Assembly (NCBI RefSeq): GCF_020829495.1
Contig: NZ_JAIVFQ010000001.1
Location: 285,590-338,144 of the forward strand
DNA: 52,555 bases
From: Nostoc favosum CHAB5714
Lineage (GTDB): Bacteria; Cyanobacteriota; Cyanobacteriia; Cyanobacteriales; Nostocaceae
Direction: 5' to 3'
In this document: piece by piece, positions 37,501 through 44,592 of the stretch
Layout: each line of letters begins with the position of its first letter
Numbering within the stretch: the first letter of the stretch is position 1
Notes under the pieces: generated by a model
Seen by the model: only the letters and a program-made list of their open reading frames with translations
Told to the model about the DNA's origin: nothing
Database searches by the model: none
Made by a program: the position numbers and the translations under genes

Positions 37501-38728
37501 CATCTGCGATTAATCTACCATTGTTCCCTAATGCTGCTTGTATTCGCTTTTTCCAGGTAGCAAGTTGAGCTTCGGGCTGCGTTAAAATTTGTCTAACAAG
37601 TGTTTGAAAAGCTTGAACAATAGTGGAATAAGGAATATCTCGTTTGTACTGATCAAACTTACCAGAGATAAAAACTCCGCGTTCTCGCACAATAGGCTTG
37701 TGAATCTCTTTTACTAAAGAAGATTTACCAACCCCAGCATAGCCAGAAACTAAAACGAGTTCTGGTTTACCTTGACTAACAACTCGTTCAAATGCTTGTA
37801 AAAGCTTGGCAATCTCTGGTTCTCGCCCATACAATTTTTGAGGAATTTGAAAGCGCTCTGAGATATCTTGCTCACCCAAAACAAAGGATTGGATTTGTCC
37901 GGTTGTCTCCAATTGGTTTAAGCACCGTTCCAGATCAAATTGCAAACCTAAAGCGCTCTGATACCTTTGTTCTCCAACCTTCGACAGCAATTTGATGATG
38001 ATATCACAGAGCATTTGGGGAATATCAGAGTTTAACTTTTTCGGGGATGGCGGAGATTTGGCAATATGACAATGCACCCACTCTAAGGGGTCTTTGCCTT
38101 GAAATGGTAGCTGACCTGTCAGCATCTCATAAAAGGTGATTCCTAGAGAATACAAATCGCTGCGATGGTCAATTCCTCGATTCATCCGCCCGGTTTGCTC
38201 AGGTGAAAGATATGGTAAACTGCCTTCAATGCGACTGGAACTGCTAACTATTTGCTGCTGGTATGGAATGAAGGTAGCAATTCCAAAATCAGCAATTTTG
38301 ACCTGATTAGTTTCAAGGTTAATTAAGATATTTTGCGGCTTAATATCCTTGTGGACAATGTGATGAGTGTGAATTTGTGCAAGTTTGCTAGTGATTTCAA
38401 TAGCAATCTTCAGAAACGGAACAGGCTGTTGAAATTGGTCTAGCAACTGGTCAAGCGATCGCGCCTCAAAATCCTCCATAATTAAATAAGGGATTCCCTG
38501 ATGCATCTCTAAAGCGTAAGCTTTAACTACGGCTGCGGTATTTAACCTGCGAGCGATCGCATACTCATGTTTGATCTGTTCAATATTATTGGGTGTACAC
38601 TGTTCTGGACGTAGCCCTTTGATAATTACCGGACAATGATCTTGAACCCTAATTCCACGGTATATGACTGCTTTTACCCCTGCTTTTAACAAAGTGAGAA
38701 TTTGAAATCCGGGTAATGCAATCATCAT
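31568..38728 (-). CDS. Giant Ser/Thr kinase-ATPase-GAF/PAS-histidine kinase-receiver protein
   Basis: A 2386-residue signalling protein of the cyanobacterial dual-kinase type. In order it has: a Ser/Thr kinase (1-270; catalytic loop HKDIKPQN near 124, DFG in KIADFGIAT); an AAA-type ATPase (about 300-600; Walker A GYAGVGKSS near 327, FLDDMQWAD); a helical TPR-like region (650-1270); GAF (1290-1450); PAS/PAC (1470-1600); two more GAF domains (1620-1940); a histidine kinase (HELRTPLNP, His near 2012; GLGLAIVRHLVELHGG); and a receiver (VVDDDADMREFL, Asp near 2303). The kinase loop has HKD in place of HRD. Relatives are linked to stress and heterocyst control, but its signal is unknown. Residues 576-596 come from an inserted repeat (separate entry). 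Confidence 0.93.
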   Translation of the reverse strand: MMIALPGFQILTLLKAGVKAVIYRGIRVQDHCPVIIKGLRPEQCTPNNIEQIKHEYAIARRLNTAAVVKAYALEMHQGIPYLIMEDFEARSLDQLLDQFQQPVPFLKIAIEITSKLAQIHTHHIVHKDIKPQNILINLETNQVKIADFGIATFIPYQQQIVSSSSRIEGSLPYLSPEQTGRMNRGIDHRSDLYSLGITFYEMLTGQLPFQGKDPLEWVHCHIAKSPPSPKKLNSDIPQMLCDIIIKLLSKVGEQRYQSALGLQFDLERCLNQLETTGQIQSFVLGEQDISERFQIPQKLYGREPEIAKLLQAFERVVSQGKPELVLVSGYAGVGKSSLVKEIHKPIVRERGVFISGKFDQYKRDIPYSTIVQAFQTLVRQILTQPEAQLATWKKRIQAALGNNGRLIADVIPEVELIVGEQPPIPELGPAESQNRFNLVFQNFISVFAQKEHPLTVFLDDMQWADSATLNLIQTVITGSSIQYLCFILAFRDNEVDVVHPFSLMMEKICQHGARITEITLTPLNLVYVNQLIADTLHSSIERVEPLAQLIIQKTDGNPFFVNEFLKTLHQENLLNFDPPQSPTPLGKGGQRGVKGGWQWNLAQIEAQGMTDNIVSLMIGRMQKLPAATQKVLKLASCIGNRFDLEVLAIVGEQSIEETANALVDAILRGLIIPIESDETGQKNYRFYHDRVQQAAYSLIADESKSAVHLTIGRLLLKNASHEQVNEQIFDLVNQLNFAVDLIIEQTEKDELLRLNLIAANKAKASTAYTPAKNFFSVAMNLLAENAWIEQYEQTFTLFRELAECEFLIGNLGQAEELFEILFMKAASDVDKSNIYMLQIRLYQVAGRYEEALTLGLEALKLFGVTFPDTNEEVQAAIAIEKNQVLTNLGNRQVSDLINAILIQDQNIKTVISLLTTLGPPTYLGRPDLFPLVVLKAVNYSLKFGNTEDSCFAYSMYAMLLVSIFHDIPTGYAFSEMTIQLNEKLHDLKLRGVVLHIHGSHINVWRNHIATDIPFLERGFIGCVEAGDVTMANYNGYQGSWQIIQLGFPLAETYKSLEKYTAFARQSKHETVYQTIKLQQMLLMNLRGLTHHNLTLSNDEFDESSALSIITDAGFVSGMIFYHIIKLIIFFNYGKYPEAFNSALKLSNFPVTTLALPIEADYILYYSVTLTALYPTVSDQEQEQFLQTLKSHQRQLQYWANHCPANFLHKSQLVAAEIARIENRDLEAMRLYEQSIASAREQGFVQYEALANELCAKFYLERKFELIAKTYLQEAKNAYVRWEASAKVKHLEESYPQLLPQQQLVSNGTFFSTGEQLDFLSVVKASQTISREIVLSRLLKTLMQIVIEQAGAEIGYLLLEYEQNLVIEVEAKFNHQAEKLNVYRPVLEGEISQVIPQSMLNYVQRTQETVILQNATEQNLFSQDEYVIQKQPKSVLCLPIALQSKLLGILYLENNLLSSAFTQEKLSVLEILTVQIAISLENARLYQGLENSQAKLNLALKSAQIGVWSWDIANDRFAWDEQIYQLFGLTPETFVGTSEAILARLHPDDRGLLAQSLSRAINEGVEHDLEYRIIRDDSSIRYLACRGKAFFNEAGKATHMSGVVLDITDRKQSEAKRIQLIQEQTARLEAEADQQRATFLAQVSATLASSLNYESTLASVANLVVPYFADWCAVDLLQDNQSINRVAVAHRDPEKVKLAWELYQRYPRKLDADEGVSKVLRTGLAEMVAEISDAALAAAIPDAEHLSIVRELGLKSCIILPLMARERIFGAISFVTAESERRYSTADLSLAEDVAHRAAIAIDNARLYQEAQQAQTRAEQALERIARLQSITAALSESLTPAQVSEVIVEQSMAALGASSALVALVNESKTELEIVRAVGYKQDLVNTWRNFAIDSPSPLAEAVRTGKPIWAQATENRVARYPHLAEIYAQYDFEAWISIPLMVEGWAVGGITLGFAQPQQLNGEDQAFILAIAQQCAQAIARAHLYEAELTARNAAESANRIKDEFLAVLSHELRTPLNPILGWTKLMRTRKLDQVTSDRALETIERNAKLQTQLIEDLLDVSRILQGKLNLNFSPINLISVIEAAIETVRLSAQAKSIEIQTIIESSVGPVLGDANRLQQVFWNILSNAIKFTPTGGEVKIKLEQIDSQVQICVTDTGKGIAPEFLPYVFDYFRQADSATTRKFGGLGLGLAIVRHLVELHGGTVQAQSLGEEQGATFTVKIPCLQDESKKIKDAKDNFSLVEDQSLPLSGLEILVVDDDADMREFLPFMLEQYGATVTAVASAIEALTALSQSQPNLLISDIGMPEMDGYMLMRQVRSLQPEQGGTIPAIALTAYAGEVDYQQAIAAGFQQHISKPVDPEELVKAIVLLDLLKQNSGVSRQNSA
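36940..37000. repeat. Intergenic-type GC-rich repeat inserted in frame in the giant kinase
   Basis: The stretch CCCCCCTTTTACCCCCCTCT followed by a CCCCCCTTACC/AAGGGGGG palindrome and GATTGAGGGGGGTC is typical of dispersed repeats in Nostoc genomes. Read in the kinase frame it encodes DPPQSPTPLGKGGQRGVKGG (about residues 576-596). The residues on either side (NLLNF and WQWNLAQI) look like ordinary family sequence, and the frame stays open. Confidence 0.8.
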
Positions 38729-38910
38729 GCCAAATACTCCAGGCGTACTTTTTCAGGGATAATTCGAGCTTAATTGTATTTTAAATACATTTCCTTGGAC
38801 AGATGAAATTTAGATGATATTAAGTTCAAATAATTACGTTCTGCTAACTCACAAACAAAAAATAAGCTAAAATTCAAGCAGAGTAAGCATTTCCCGCTCA
38901 TAAACTCCCC
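38729..38910. promoter_or_regulatory. Divergent promoter region between the giant kinase and ccdA
   Basis: These 182 AT-rich bases separate divergent genes and must serve both. No operator is recognisable. Confidence 0.4.
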
Positions 38911-39651
38911 ATGCTTGATAACCTGCAAACCCAAGTTTACCAACTAGAACAATTTGCCAACAGCCTCGTTTCTAACCAATTGACACACCTTAGCGTGGTG
39001 AGTGTTGGTATCATCTTTACTGCTGGCTTGCTTACCAGTCTTACACCCTGTATGCTTTCTATGCTGCCAATTACCATTGGTTACATCGGCGGTTATGAAG
39101 CTAAAAGCCGCCTCCAAGCAGCTGCCCAATCAACTTGGTTTGCTTTAGGATTAGCAACTACCTTGGCAGGGCTAGGTATTATAGCAGGTTTAGTAGGAAA
39201 AGTCTACGGTCAAGTGGGAATTGGTTTGCCGATTATCGTCAGCATTATCGCCATTCTCATGGGGCTGAACTTATTAGAAGCACTACCTCTGCAATTTCCA
39301 TCCTTGGGCGAAACGAATTGGATTTCGCCAGATTTACCAGCCGGATTGCGTTCCTATTTGCTGGGGCTGACTTTCGGCTTAGTGGCATCCCCTTGTAGCA
39401 CACCTGTTTTAGCTAGTTTGTTGAGTTGGATTGCCAATACACAAGACTTAATTTTAGGGGCTGTTTTGCTACTTTCTTACACAGCCGGTTATGTAGCGCC
39501 ATTGATTTTGGCAGGTACTTTTACAGCTTCAATTAAAAAGTTACTAGAATTGCGTCGCTGGTCTGGTTGGATTAACCCAGTTAGTGGGGCGCTGTTGGTA
39601 GGATTCGGTGTATTTTCCTTAATTTCTCGAATTCCCCTTGGCAGTTTTTAA
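38911..39651 (+). CDS. ccdA: Thiol-disulfide transmembrane transporter for cytochrome c maturation
   Basis: CcdA carries reducing equivalents across the thylakoid or plasma membrane, so that apocytochrome c thiols stay reduced for heme attachment (System II). The 246-residue protein has six membrane helices and the two conserved Cys-Pro motifs, TPCMLSMLPIT (near residue 46) and SPCSTPVL (near 159), whose Cys pair is redox-active. ccs1 follows after 30 bases on the same strand and acts in the same pathway, so the two form an operon. The ATG at 38911 is consistent with a short cytosolic start. Confidence 0.93.
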   Translation: MLDNLQTQVYQLEQFANSLVSNQLTHLSVVSVGIIFTAGLLTSLTPCMLSMLPITIGYIGGYEAKSRLQAAAQSTWFALGLATTLAGLGIIAGLVGKVYGQVGIGLPIIVSIIAILMGLNLLEALPLQFPSLGETNWISPDLPAGLRSYLLGLTFGLVASPCSTPVLASLLSWIANTQDLILGAVLLLSYTAGYVAPLILAGTFTASIKKLLELRRWSGWINPVSGALLVGFGVFSLISRIPLGSF

Positions 39652-39681
39652 TATCAATACCTTTGTTATATTTTACACATA

Positions 39682-41079
39682 ATGACTTTAGAAGATTCGG
39701 CGTCCAAAGAATTAAAATGGTGGGCAGTACCTGGGCAGTTCTTACGGCAAGAGCTTTTGCCCGTACTGACTAATTTACGATTAGCGATCGCACTACTGCT
39801 ATTGATTGCAATCTTTAGCTCTACCGGTACTGTAATTGAGCAAGGTCAATCACCCGCATTTTACCAAGCCAACTATCCAGAACATCCAGCTTTATTTGGT
39901 TTCTTAACTTGGAAGGTAATTCAGGTAGTTGGGTTAGACCATGTATATCGTACTTGGTGGTTTTTAGCATTACTCATTTTATTTGGCACTAGCTTAACTG
40001 CTTGTTCATTTACCCGACAGTTACCAGCCTTAAAAGCTGCCCAACGCTGGAAATATTACGACGAACCACGGCAATTTCAAAAGTTAGCTTTAAGTGCAGA
40101 ACTAGATACTGGTTCCCTAGATTCCTTGAACCAGATATTACAAAAACACCGCTATAAAATTTATCAAGATCCAGAAAAAGAAAATCTCCTCTACGCCCGC
40201 AAAGGAATAGTCGGACGCATCGGCCCAATTATCGTTCATATTGGCATCGTCGCTATTCTGATAGGGGGAATTTGGGGGGCGATGACTGGTTTTTTGGCTC
40301 AGGAAATGGTTGCCAGTGGCGATACATTTCAAGTGACAAATATTGTCGATGCTGGCCCAATAGCCGCCCAAATCCCGAAAGATTGGTCTGTGCGAGTTAA
40401 TCGTTTTTGGATTGACTACACACCATCTGGTGGCATTGATCAATTTTATTCGGATATGTCTGTCTTAAATAAGCAGGGAGAGGAAGTTGACCATAAGAAG
40501 ATTTTTGTCAATGAGCCTCTGCGCTATCATGGCATCACTTTCTATCAAACTGATTGGGGAATTGCGGGTGTTCGCGTCCAATTTAACAACAGCCCGATTT
40601 TTCAGCTACCAATGGCGCAATTGAACACCAATGGACAAGGGCGCATTTGGGGAACATGGGTTCCTACGAAACCTGATTTGAGTGAGGGTGTCTCTTTGCT
40701 AGCCAAAGACTTGCAAGGGATGGTATTAATTTATGATGCTACTGGCAAACTCGTTGATACTGTCCGCGCTGGGATGTTCACCGAAATTAATGGCGTGAAG
40801 CTGAAAATTCTGGATGTCATTGGTAGCACTGGCTTACAAATTAAAGCCGATCCAGGTATACCAATTGTTTACTCAGGGTTTGGTTTACTAATGCTGGGTG
40901 TGGTGATGAGTTACTTTTCTCATTCACAAATATGGGCATTGCAAAAAGGCGATCGCTTGTATGTTGGTGGCAAAACTAATCGCGCCCAAGTTGCTTTTGA
41001 ACAAGAGGTTTTGGAGATTTTAGATCGGCTGAGTTCACAGCCAAAAGGTGAGGAGAAAGAGGCGGCGATTGAAGTTTAA
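39682..41079 (+). CDS. ccs1: Cytochrome c biogenesis protein Ccs1 (ResB/CcsB)
   Basis: Ccs1 works with CcsA as the heme-delivery and ligation complex of System II. The 465-residue protein has the ResB layout: three N-terminal membrane helices (the first around [19 protein letters not shown], then [19 protein letters not shown] and [20 protein letters not shown]), a large lumenal domain (about 215-390) containing [16 protein letters not shown], and a final helix near [17 protein letters not shown]. The conserved His in IVHIG is present. Its partner CcsA is not in the window. It is the second gene of the ccdA-ccs1 operon. Confidence 0.93.
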   Translation: MTLEDSASKELKWWAVPGQFLRQELLPVLTNLRLAIALLLLIAIFSSTGTVIEQGQSPAFYQANYPEHPALFGFLTWKVIQVVGLDHVYRTWWFLALLILFGTSLTACSFTRQLPALKAAQRWKYYDEPRQFQKLALSAELDTGSLDSLNQILQKHRYKIYQDPEKENLLYARKGIVGRIGPIIVHIGIVAILIGGIWGAMTGFLAQEMVASGDTFQVTNIVDAGPIAAQIPKDWSVRVNRFWIDYTPSGGIDQFYSDMSVLNKQGEEVDHKKIFVNEPLRYHGITFYQTDWGIAGVRVQFNNSPIFQLPMAQLNTNGQGRIWGTWVPTKPDLSEGVSLLAKDLQGMVLIYDATGKLVDTVRAGMFTEINGVKLKILDVIGSTGLQIKADPGIPIVYSGFGLLMLGVVMSYFSHSQIWALQKGDRLYVGGKTNRAQVAFEQEVLEILDRLSSQPKGEEKEAAIEV

Positions 41080-41234
41080 ACGCAGAGGGGCGCAAAGGAA
41101 ATCGCAGAGGAACGCAGAGGATTACTTTGCGTTCACCTCTGCGTATCTATGTGTTTCAAATTAATTACGCCCACACGGGTACAAATTGGGAAATTACTAG
41201 AGGTATTTATTAAACATTGGAACAAAAGATTTCT

Positions 41235-42314
41235 ATGTCTGCTCAACTTCAATCCAAGGGACACATTTACCTTCTACCGTTAATCGCTATCTTGTTGAAT
41301 ATTGCTTCTTGCACTGCCAATAATCGAAACATCAACCGTGTTTCTCTTGTAGGTGCTGGGGCAAGTTTTCCTGCGCCTTTATACGAACGCTGGCTTTTAG
41401 ATTACAACCAGCAAAATCCCAATGTGGAAATTAATTATCAAGCGATAGGAAGCAGTGCTGGAGTGCAACAACTCATCGAAGGTACTGTGGATTTTGCAGC
41501 TAGTGATGTAGGAATTACAAATGAACAAGCAGCTAAGATAAAACGGGGAGCGATCGCTTTACCCATAACTGCTGGTTCTATTGTGCTGGCTTACAACCTC
41601 GCGCCAGTCGCCCGCCAGTCATCTCAAGTCAATGTGCCAACTGGTTTAAACCTATCACGCCAAGTCTACGTAGATATCTTCCTCGGAAAAATTACAAATT
41701 GGAATCATCCCAGAATAGCCGCAGCTAATCCAGGGGTAAATTTGCCCGATTTACCGATTCAGGTAGTACACCGAACTGATGGTAGTGGGACTACAAGTGT
41801 ATTGACACAACATCTAAGTGCGATAAGTCCAGAATGGAAAAGCAAAGTTGCAGCCGGTAAATCTGTAGCATGGCCAGTGGGAATTGGTGGAAAGGGTAAC
41901 GAAGGTGTTACCGCCTTAATTCAACAGATTCCAGGAGCTATTGGCTATGTAGAATACGTCTACGCCAAACAAAATAAACTCCCTATGGCTGCTTTGGAAA
42001 ATAAATTTGGTAATTATATTACACCGACACCAGAATCTGTAGCTCAAACCCTAGAGGCAGTGAAATTACCCGCCGATAACTTGATTGCTTTTATCACCGA
42101 TCCTATAGGTGCCCAGTCTTATCCCATCGTTACTTACACCTGGCTTTTAACTTATCAGCAATATCCAAACCGAGTCAAAGCTCAAGCGCTGAAAAACTTT
42201 ATTGATTGGGCTGTGATTGACGGGCAAAAATCCAGTTTGGAACTCGGATATATTCCTTTGTCTCAAAAAGTTGTGCTTCAAGTGCAATCTGCTGCAAAGA
42301 AGATTGGAGAATAA
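41235..42314 (+). CDS. pstS: Phosphate ABC transporter substrate-binding lipoprotein
   Basis: PstS captures phosphate in the periplasm for the PstCAB transporter. Started at the ATG at 41235, the protein has 359 residues: a lipoprotein signal with lipobox-like LNIASC (Cys near residue 26), then the two-lobed binding fold with GAGASFPAPLYERW, GSSAGVQQL, FAASDVGIT and the phosphate-binding VHRTDGSGTTSVL. An upstream TTG at 41217 would add six residues and spoil the signal. pstC, pstA and pstB are not next to it, so it is a stand-alone copy; many cyanobacteria carry extra pstS genes induced by phosphate shortage. No Pho box was identified. Confidence 0.92.
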   Translation: MSAQLQSKGHIYLLPLIAILLNIASCTANNRNINRVSLVGAGASFPAPLYERWLLDYNQQNPNVEINYQAIGSSAGVQQLIEGTVDFAASDVGITNEQAAKIKRGAIALPITAGSIVLAYNLAPVARQSSQVNVPTGLNLSRQVYVDIFLGKITNWNHPRIAAANPGVNLPDLPIQVVHRTDGSGTTSVLTQHLSAISPEWKSKVAAGKSVAWPVGIGGKGNEGVTALIQQIPGAIGYVEYVYAKQNKLPMAALENKFGNYITPTPESVAQTLEAVKLPADNLIAFITDPIGAQSYPIVTYTWLLTYQQYPNRVKAQALKNFIDWAVIDGQKSSLELGYIPLSQKVVLQVQSAAKKIGE

Positions 42315-42600
42315 CTACTTTTTAGTTTAGTGTAGGCTGACGGTGTTATTTGATAATAAATTATATCGTTTTTGCTTAATCAACCTGAGTAAAAAGTCCT
42401 GATTTTATGAAAAAAGCTTCATGTTCAAAACCTCGTCCGCAAGTGGCGCGAAAAAGTCTTTATATCTCAAGGTAGCTAAAAATCCCAACCCGCAAGTGGC
42501 GTGGCTTAATTAAATTACAAATTACGAATTACGAATTATTTTTATTCGCCTAGTGTCTCGTAGAGAGGACTAAAGTCCTCACTACAAGCCAAAATTTCCA

Positions 42601-43020
42601 TTATGGGTGCTTATGATGACGCACTTCAACCACGGTATGTACATTACCGCGAGGCGTGAAATCTGCTTTCACAGTGGCTTCCAACGGATCGCAAGCAGCT
42701 ACAAAATCATCCAAAATTTGATTGGCAGATTCTTCATGAGAAATGTAGCGATCGCGGTAACTGTTAATGTAAAGCTTAAGCGCCTTCAATTCCACTACCC
42801 GTTCATCAGGTATATATGTAACGTAAATTGTTGCAAAGTCAGGATAACCAGAAAACGGACATTTACAAGTAAATTCCGGCAAAGTAATGTTAATGTCATA
42901 TCGCCTCCCCACACGTGGATTCGGAAAGGTAATTAGTTTACCTTCCGCAATGTCGCGTTCGCCATACTTCATTTCTTGGCTTGCTTGGGTTACACTTTCG
43001 GGTAATTTCTCAGTTGTCAT
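42601..43020 (-). CDS. queF: NADPH-dependent preQ0 reductase
   Basis: QueF reduces the nitrile 7-cyano-7-deazaguanine (preQ0) to preQ1 on the way to queuosine in tRNA. The 139-residue single-domain (YkvM-type) protein shows the catalytic CPFSGYPDFA (Cys54, Asp61) and the QueF motif VELKALKLY (76-84), plus the substrate-binding HEESANQI. Its start codon is the last ATG of a heptamer array (43021-43076) and no Shine-Dalgarno sequence exists. The first three codons are probably made from repeat sequence. No preQ1 riboswitch is visible before the gene, as the array takes that place. Confidence 0.95.
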   Translation of the reverse strand: MTTEKLPESVTQASQEMKYGERDIAEGKLITFPNPRVGRRYDINITLPEFTCKCPFSGYPDFATIYVTYIPDERVVELKALKLYINSYRDRYISHEESANQILDDFVAACDPLEATVKADFTPRGNVHTVVEVRHHKHP

Positions 43021-43076
43021 TTGTTATTTGTCATTTGTCATTTGTCATTTGTCATTTGTCATTTGTCATTTGTCAT
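43021..43076. repeat. Heptamer array (TTGTCAT) fused to the queF start codon
   Basis: Eight units of TTGTCAT, one with TTGTTAT, read on the minus strand as repeated ATGACAA. The 7-base period moves each ATG into the next frame, and each upstream ATG opens a five-codon frame (MTNDK or MTNNK) before a stop. The last of these stops (TGA) overlaps the queF ATG. Confidence 0.9.
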
Positions 43077-43121
43077 TAGTTATTTTACTTATCTTTACGT
43101 CCTTTTAGTAATTTTATTCCT

Positions 43122-43187
43122 AACTCCTAACTCCTAACTCCTAACTCCCCACTCCTAACTCCCCATTCCCCACTCCCCCCTCCTAAC
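43122..43187. repeat. Heptamer array (CCTAACT / CCCCACT)
   Basis: About nine imperfect 7-base units of CCTAACT, CCCCACT and similar, the same class as the array at the left edge of the window. It ends next to the stop codon of the following minus-strand gene. Confidence 0.88.
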
Positions 43188-43586
43188 TCAATACTCTTCC
43201 TTCTCCCAGTCTGGACAATTCTCATCTTCACAACCGTGGGGATGCATGGCACAAACTAACAAATTACCACTATAAACTTGACCGTGGTAGTGAGTACAAC
43301 CTATACAGGCAGGATTTTTTTCGGCTGTGGGTTCAACTGAATAAGGAAAACCTGGATCTATATCTGTTACAATGTCTTCCAGCTCCCAGTAAGCTTCAAA
43401 CATTGGTTCAGTCAAATCCTGTAAATACTGATCGACTTCAATGGCAATATTAGGGACTTGCTCGGTGAATTCTTCCGTTAGCTCAAAAAAAGCGTCTACC
43501 ATTTCACTCATTCCCAGGAAGAAACGCTCTACTTCATCAGCCACTGTTTCGACGATCTCTACTAAATCTTTTTGCCACTGTTCCAT
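43188..43586 (-). CDS. Conserved small acidic protein with a C-terminal Cys cluster
   Basis: A 132-residue protein starting MEQWQKDLVEIVETVADEVE at the ATG at 43586; the longer frame to 43664 adds 26 residues of unlikely composition. Residues 1-75 are strongly acidic, amphipathic helix. Residues 90-125 carry CIGCTHYHGQ, VCAMHPHGC and CPDWE: five Cys and several His in a pattern suggesting a metal site (zinc or iron-sulfur). I recall such proteins as common in cyanobacteria, with a DUF6464-like C-terminus, but have no function to offer. No operon with queF is obvious. Confidence 0.8.
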   Translation of the reverse strand: MEQWQKDLVEIVETVADEVERFFLGMSEMVDAFFELTEEFTEQVPNIAIEVDQYLQDLTEPMFEAYWELEDIVTDIDPGFPYSVEPTAEKNPACIGCTHYHGQVYSGNLLVCAMHPHGCEDENCPDWEKEEY

Positions 43587-43742
43587 AAACTTGACACCTT
43601 TGCAGGCTATAAACAGGACGCTTTGTGTTATCTGGCTTGCAGGACTAGAGTACACACTAAGCAATGTATCTTATCAAGTTTCTATCTGAAGTGCTATGTC
43701 AAACTGCCACTTCTTACTGATATTTCGATCAAACAATGCTTT

Positions 43743-44129
43743 TTATTGATCGCGTTGCAATCGTTTTAACTCGTTTTGCAGGTCTAGCACTTCCTGGCGT
43801 AATTTTTCCGTGTTCTCATCAGTTGATCCCTCTTTCACCGTTGGTTCTTCATCTTCCTCTAAAATTTCAATGCGCCGAGGTTCAGAAGGAGGTGTTTTTT
43901 CAGAGGTTTCACCAGATGCTTGGGGCTGTTGGGCTTGCTTCATCATCTCTTCAACGAAGCGGCGGGCTTCTTCTGTGTTCATTTCGCCCTTTGCCACCAT
44001 TTCATCTGCCAGTTTTTGGACTTGCGATCGCACTTCGGCTAATTTTCCCCCTGCTTTCTCACCCGCGTAAGAAGCTAATCCAACACCGAGGTAAAAAGCT
44101 TTTTGAACAATATCTCCAAAACCAGCCAT
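43743..44129 (-). CDS. Phasin-like helical protein
   Basis: A 128-residue protein that matches a cyanobacterial family usually annotated as phasin-like. It has a short hydrophobic segment (FGDIVQKAFYLGVGLASY), a conserved helix with KLADEMVAKGEMNTEEARRF, an acidic Pro/Glu-rich linker (70-100) and a C-terminal coiled coil (KLRQEVLDLQNELKRLQ). True phasins coat polyhydroxyalkanoate granules, but no PHA genes are nearby and the resemblance is only to the helical fold. The SRP RNA gene ends about 10 bases upstream on the same strand, so the two may share a transcript. Confidence 0.8.
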   Translation of the reverse strand: MAGFGDIVQKAFYLGVGLASYAGEKAGGKLAEVRSQVQKLADEMVAKGEMNTEEARRFVEEMMKQAQQPQASGETSEKTPPSEPRRIEILEEDEEPTVKEGSTDENTEKLRQEVLDLQNELKRLQRDQ

Positions 44130-44138
44130 TGTCCCTGA

Positions 44139-44237
44139 TCGCTCCTACAAATAGGGCGACCCGGAGACTACGCCTACCACAAGCCTCCCGTGTTGCTGCT
44201 ACCTTCCGGTTCTGACAAGATTTGGGTGTTGCGATCG
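44139..44237 (-). ncRNA. ffs: Signal recognition particle RNA, small bacterial (4.5S) type
   Basis: Read on the minus strand, the sequence contains TCAGAACCGGAAGGTAGCAG, the conserved apical domain bound by Ffh: the GGAA tetraloop with the symmetric and asymmetric internal loops. The flanks pair into a long stem (5' GATCGCAACACCC against 3' TAGGAGCGATC), giving about 97 nt. The RNA, with Ffh, targets nascent membrane proteins. The ends are estimated from base pairing. Confidence 0.92.
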
Positions 44238-44289
44238 CATAGATCCAGGTCTTTTAAAAGCATAACATTAAAAGTCAGTAATGTGTGTG

Positions 44290-44586
44290 TTATTCCATAA
44301 CAATCCGCCATTCATAAAGCTGATAGTTGACGCAGCCGTGTTTCACCAATGGGTCATCAGCTACAATCGCTTCTGCTTCCTCCTTTGAGGCTGCCTCAAA
44401 CAGCAACATCCCGCCTCTTTGCTCTGCCCAATAGCCTGTTCGCGCTTTGTGTCCTTTAGCAATCAAGTCTTGAATGTAGGCTTTGTGGGCAGGTACATAT
44501 TGGTCAAAGGTAGGTTTATCGACCTTGCCTTCTTCAATCTTTACAAACCACGGCATTTGCTTCTTAACTCCAGTTGCAACAGACAT
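44290..44586 (-). CDS. YciI-family protein
   Basis: A 98-residue protein of the YCII-related fold (ferredoxin-like alpha-beta dimer). It shows the typical AHKAYIQDLIAKG segment with His33 and, near residue 75-80, VADDPLVKHG with the Asp often paired with that His in the putative active site. Some family members are small hydrolases or components of catabolic enzymes; most have no known function. It starts 7 bases before the end of the dehydrogenase gene upstream on the same strand is passed, that is, directly after the next gene in transcription direction is not linked; the dehydrogenase (44593-46053) precedes it by 6 bases, so they form an operon. Confidence 0.85.
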   Translation of the reverse strand: MSVATGVKKQMPWFVKIEEGKVDKPTFDQYVPAHKAYIQDLIAKGHKARTGYWAEQRGGMLLFEAASKEEAEAIVADDPLVKHGCVNYQLYEWRIVME

Positions 44587-44592
44587 CCTGAT

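Noticed and set aside
41235..42314. Complete phosphate-transport operon
   Set aside because: Only pstS is present; queF follows on the opposite strand and no pstC, pstA, pstB or phoU is found.
42900..43200. PreQ1 riboswitch before queF
   Set aside because: The space is filled by heptamer repeats; no preQ1 aptamer-like stem with an A-rich tail could be found.
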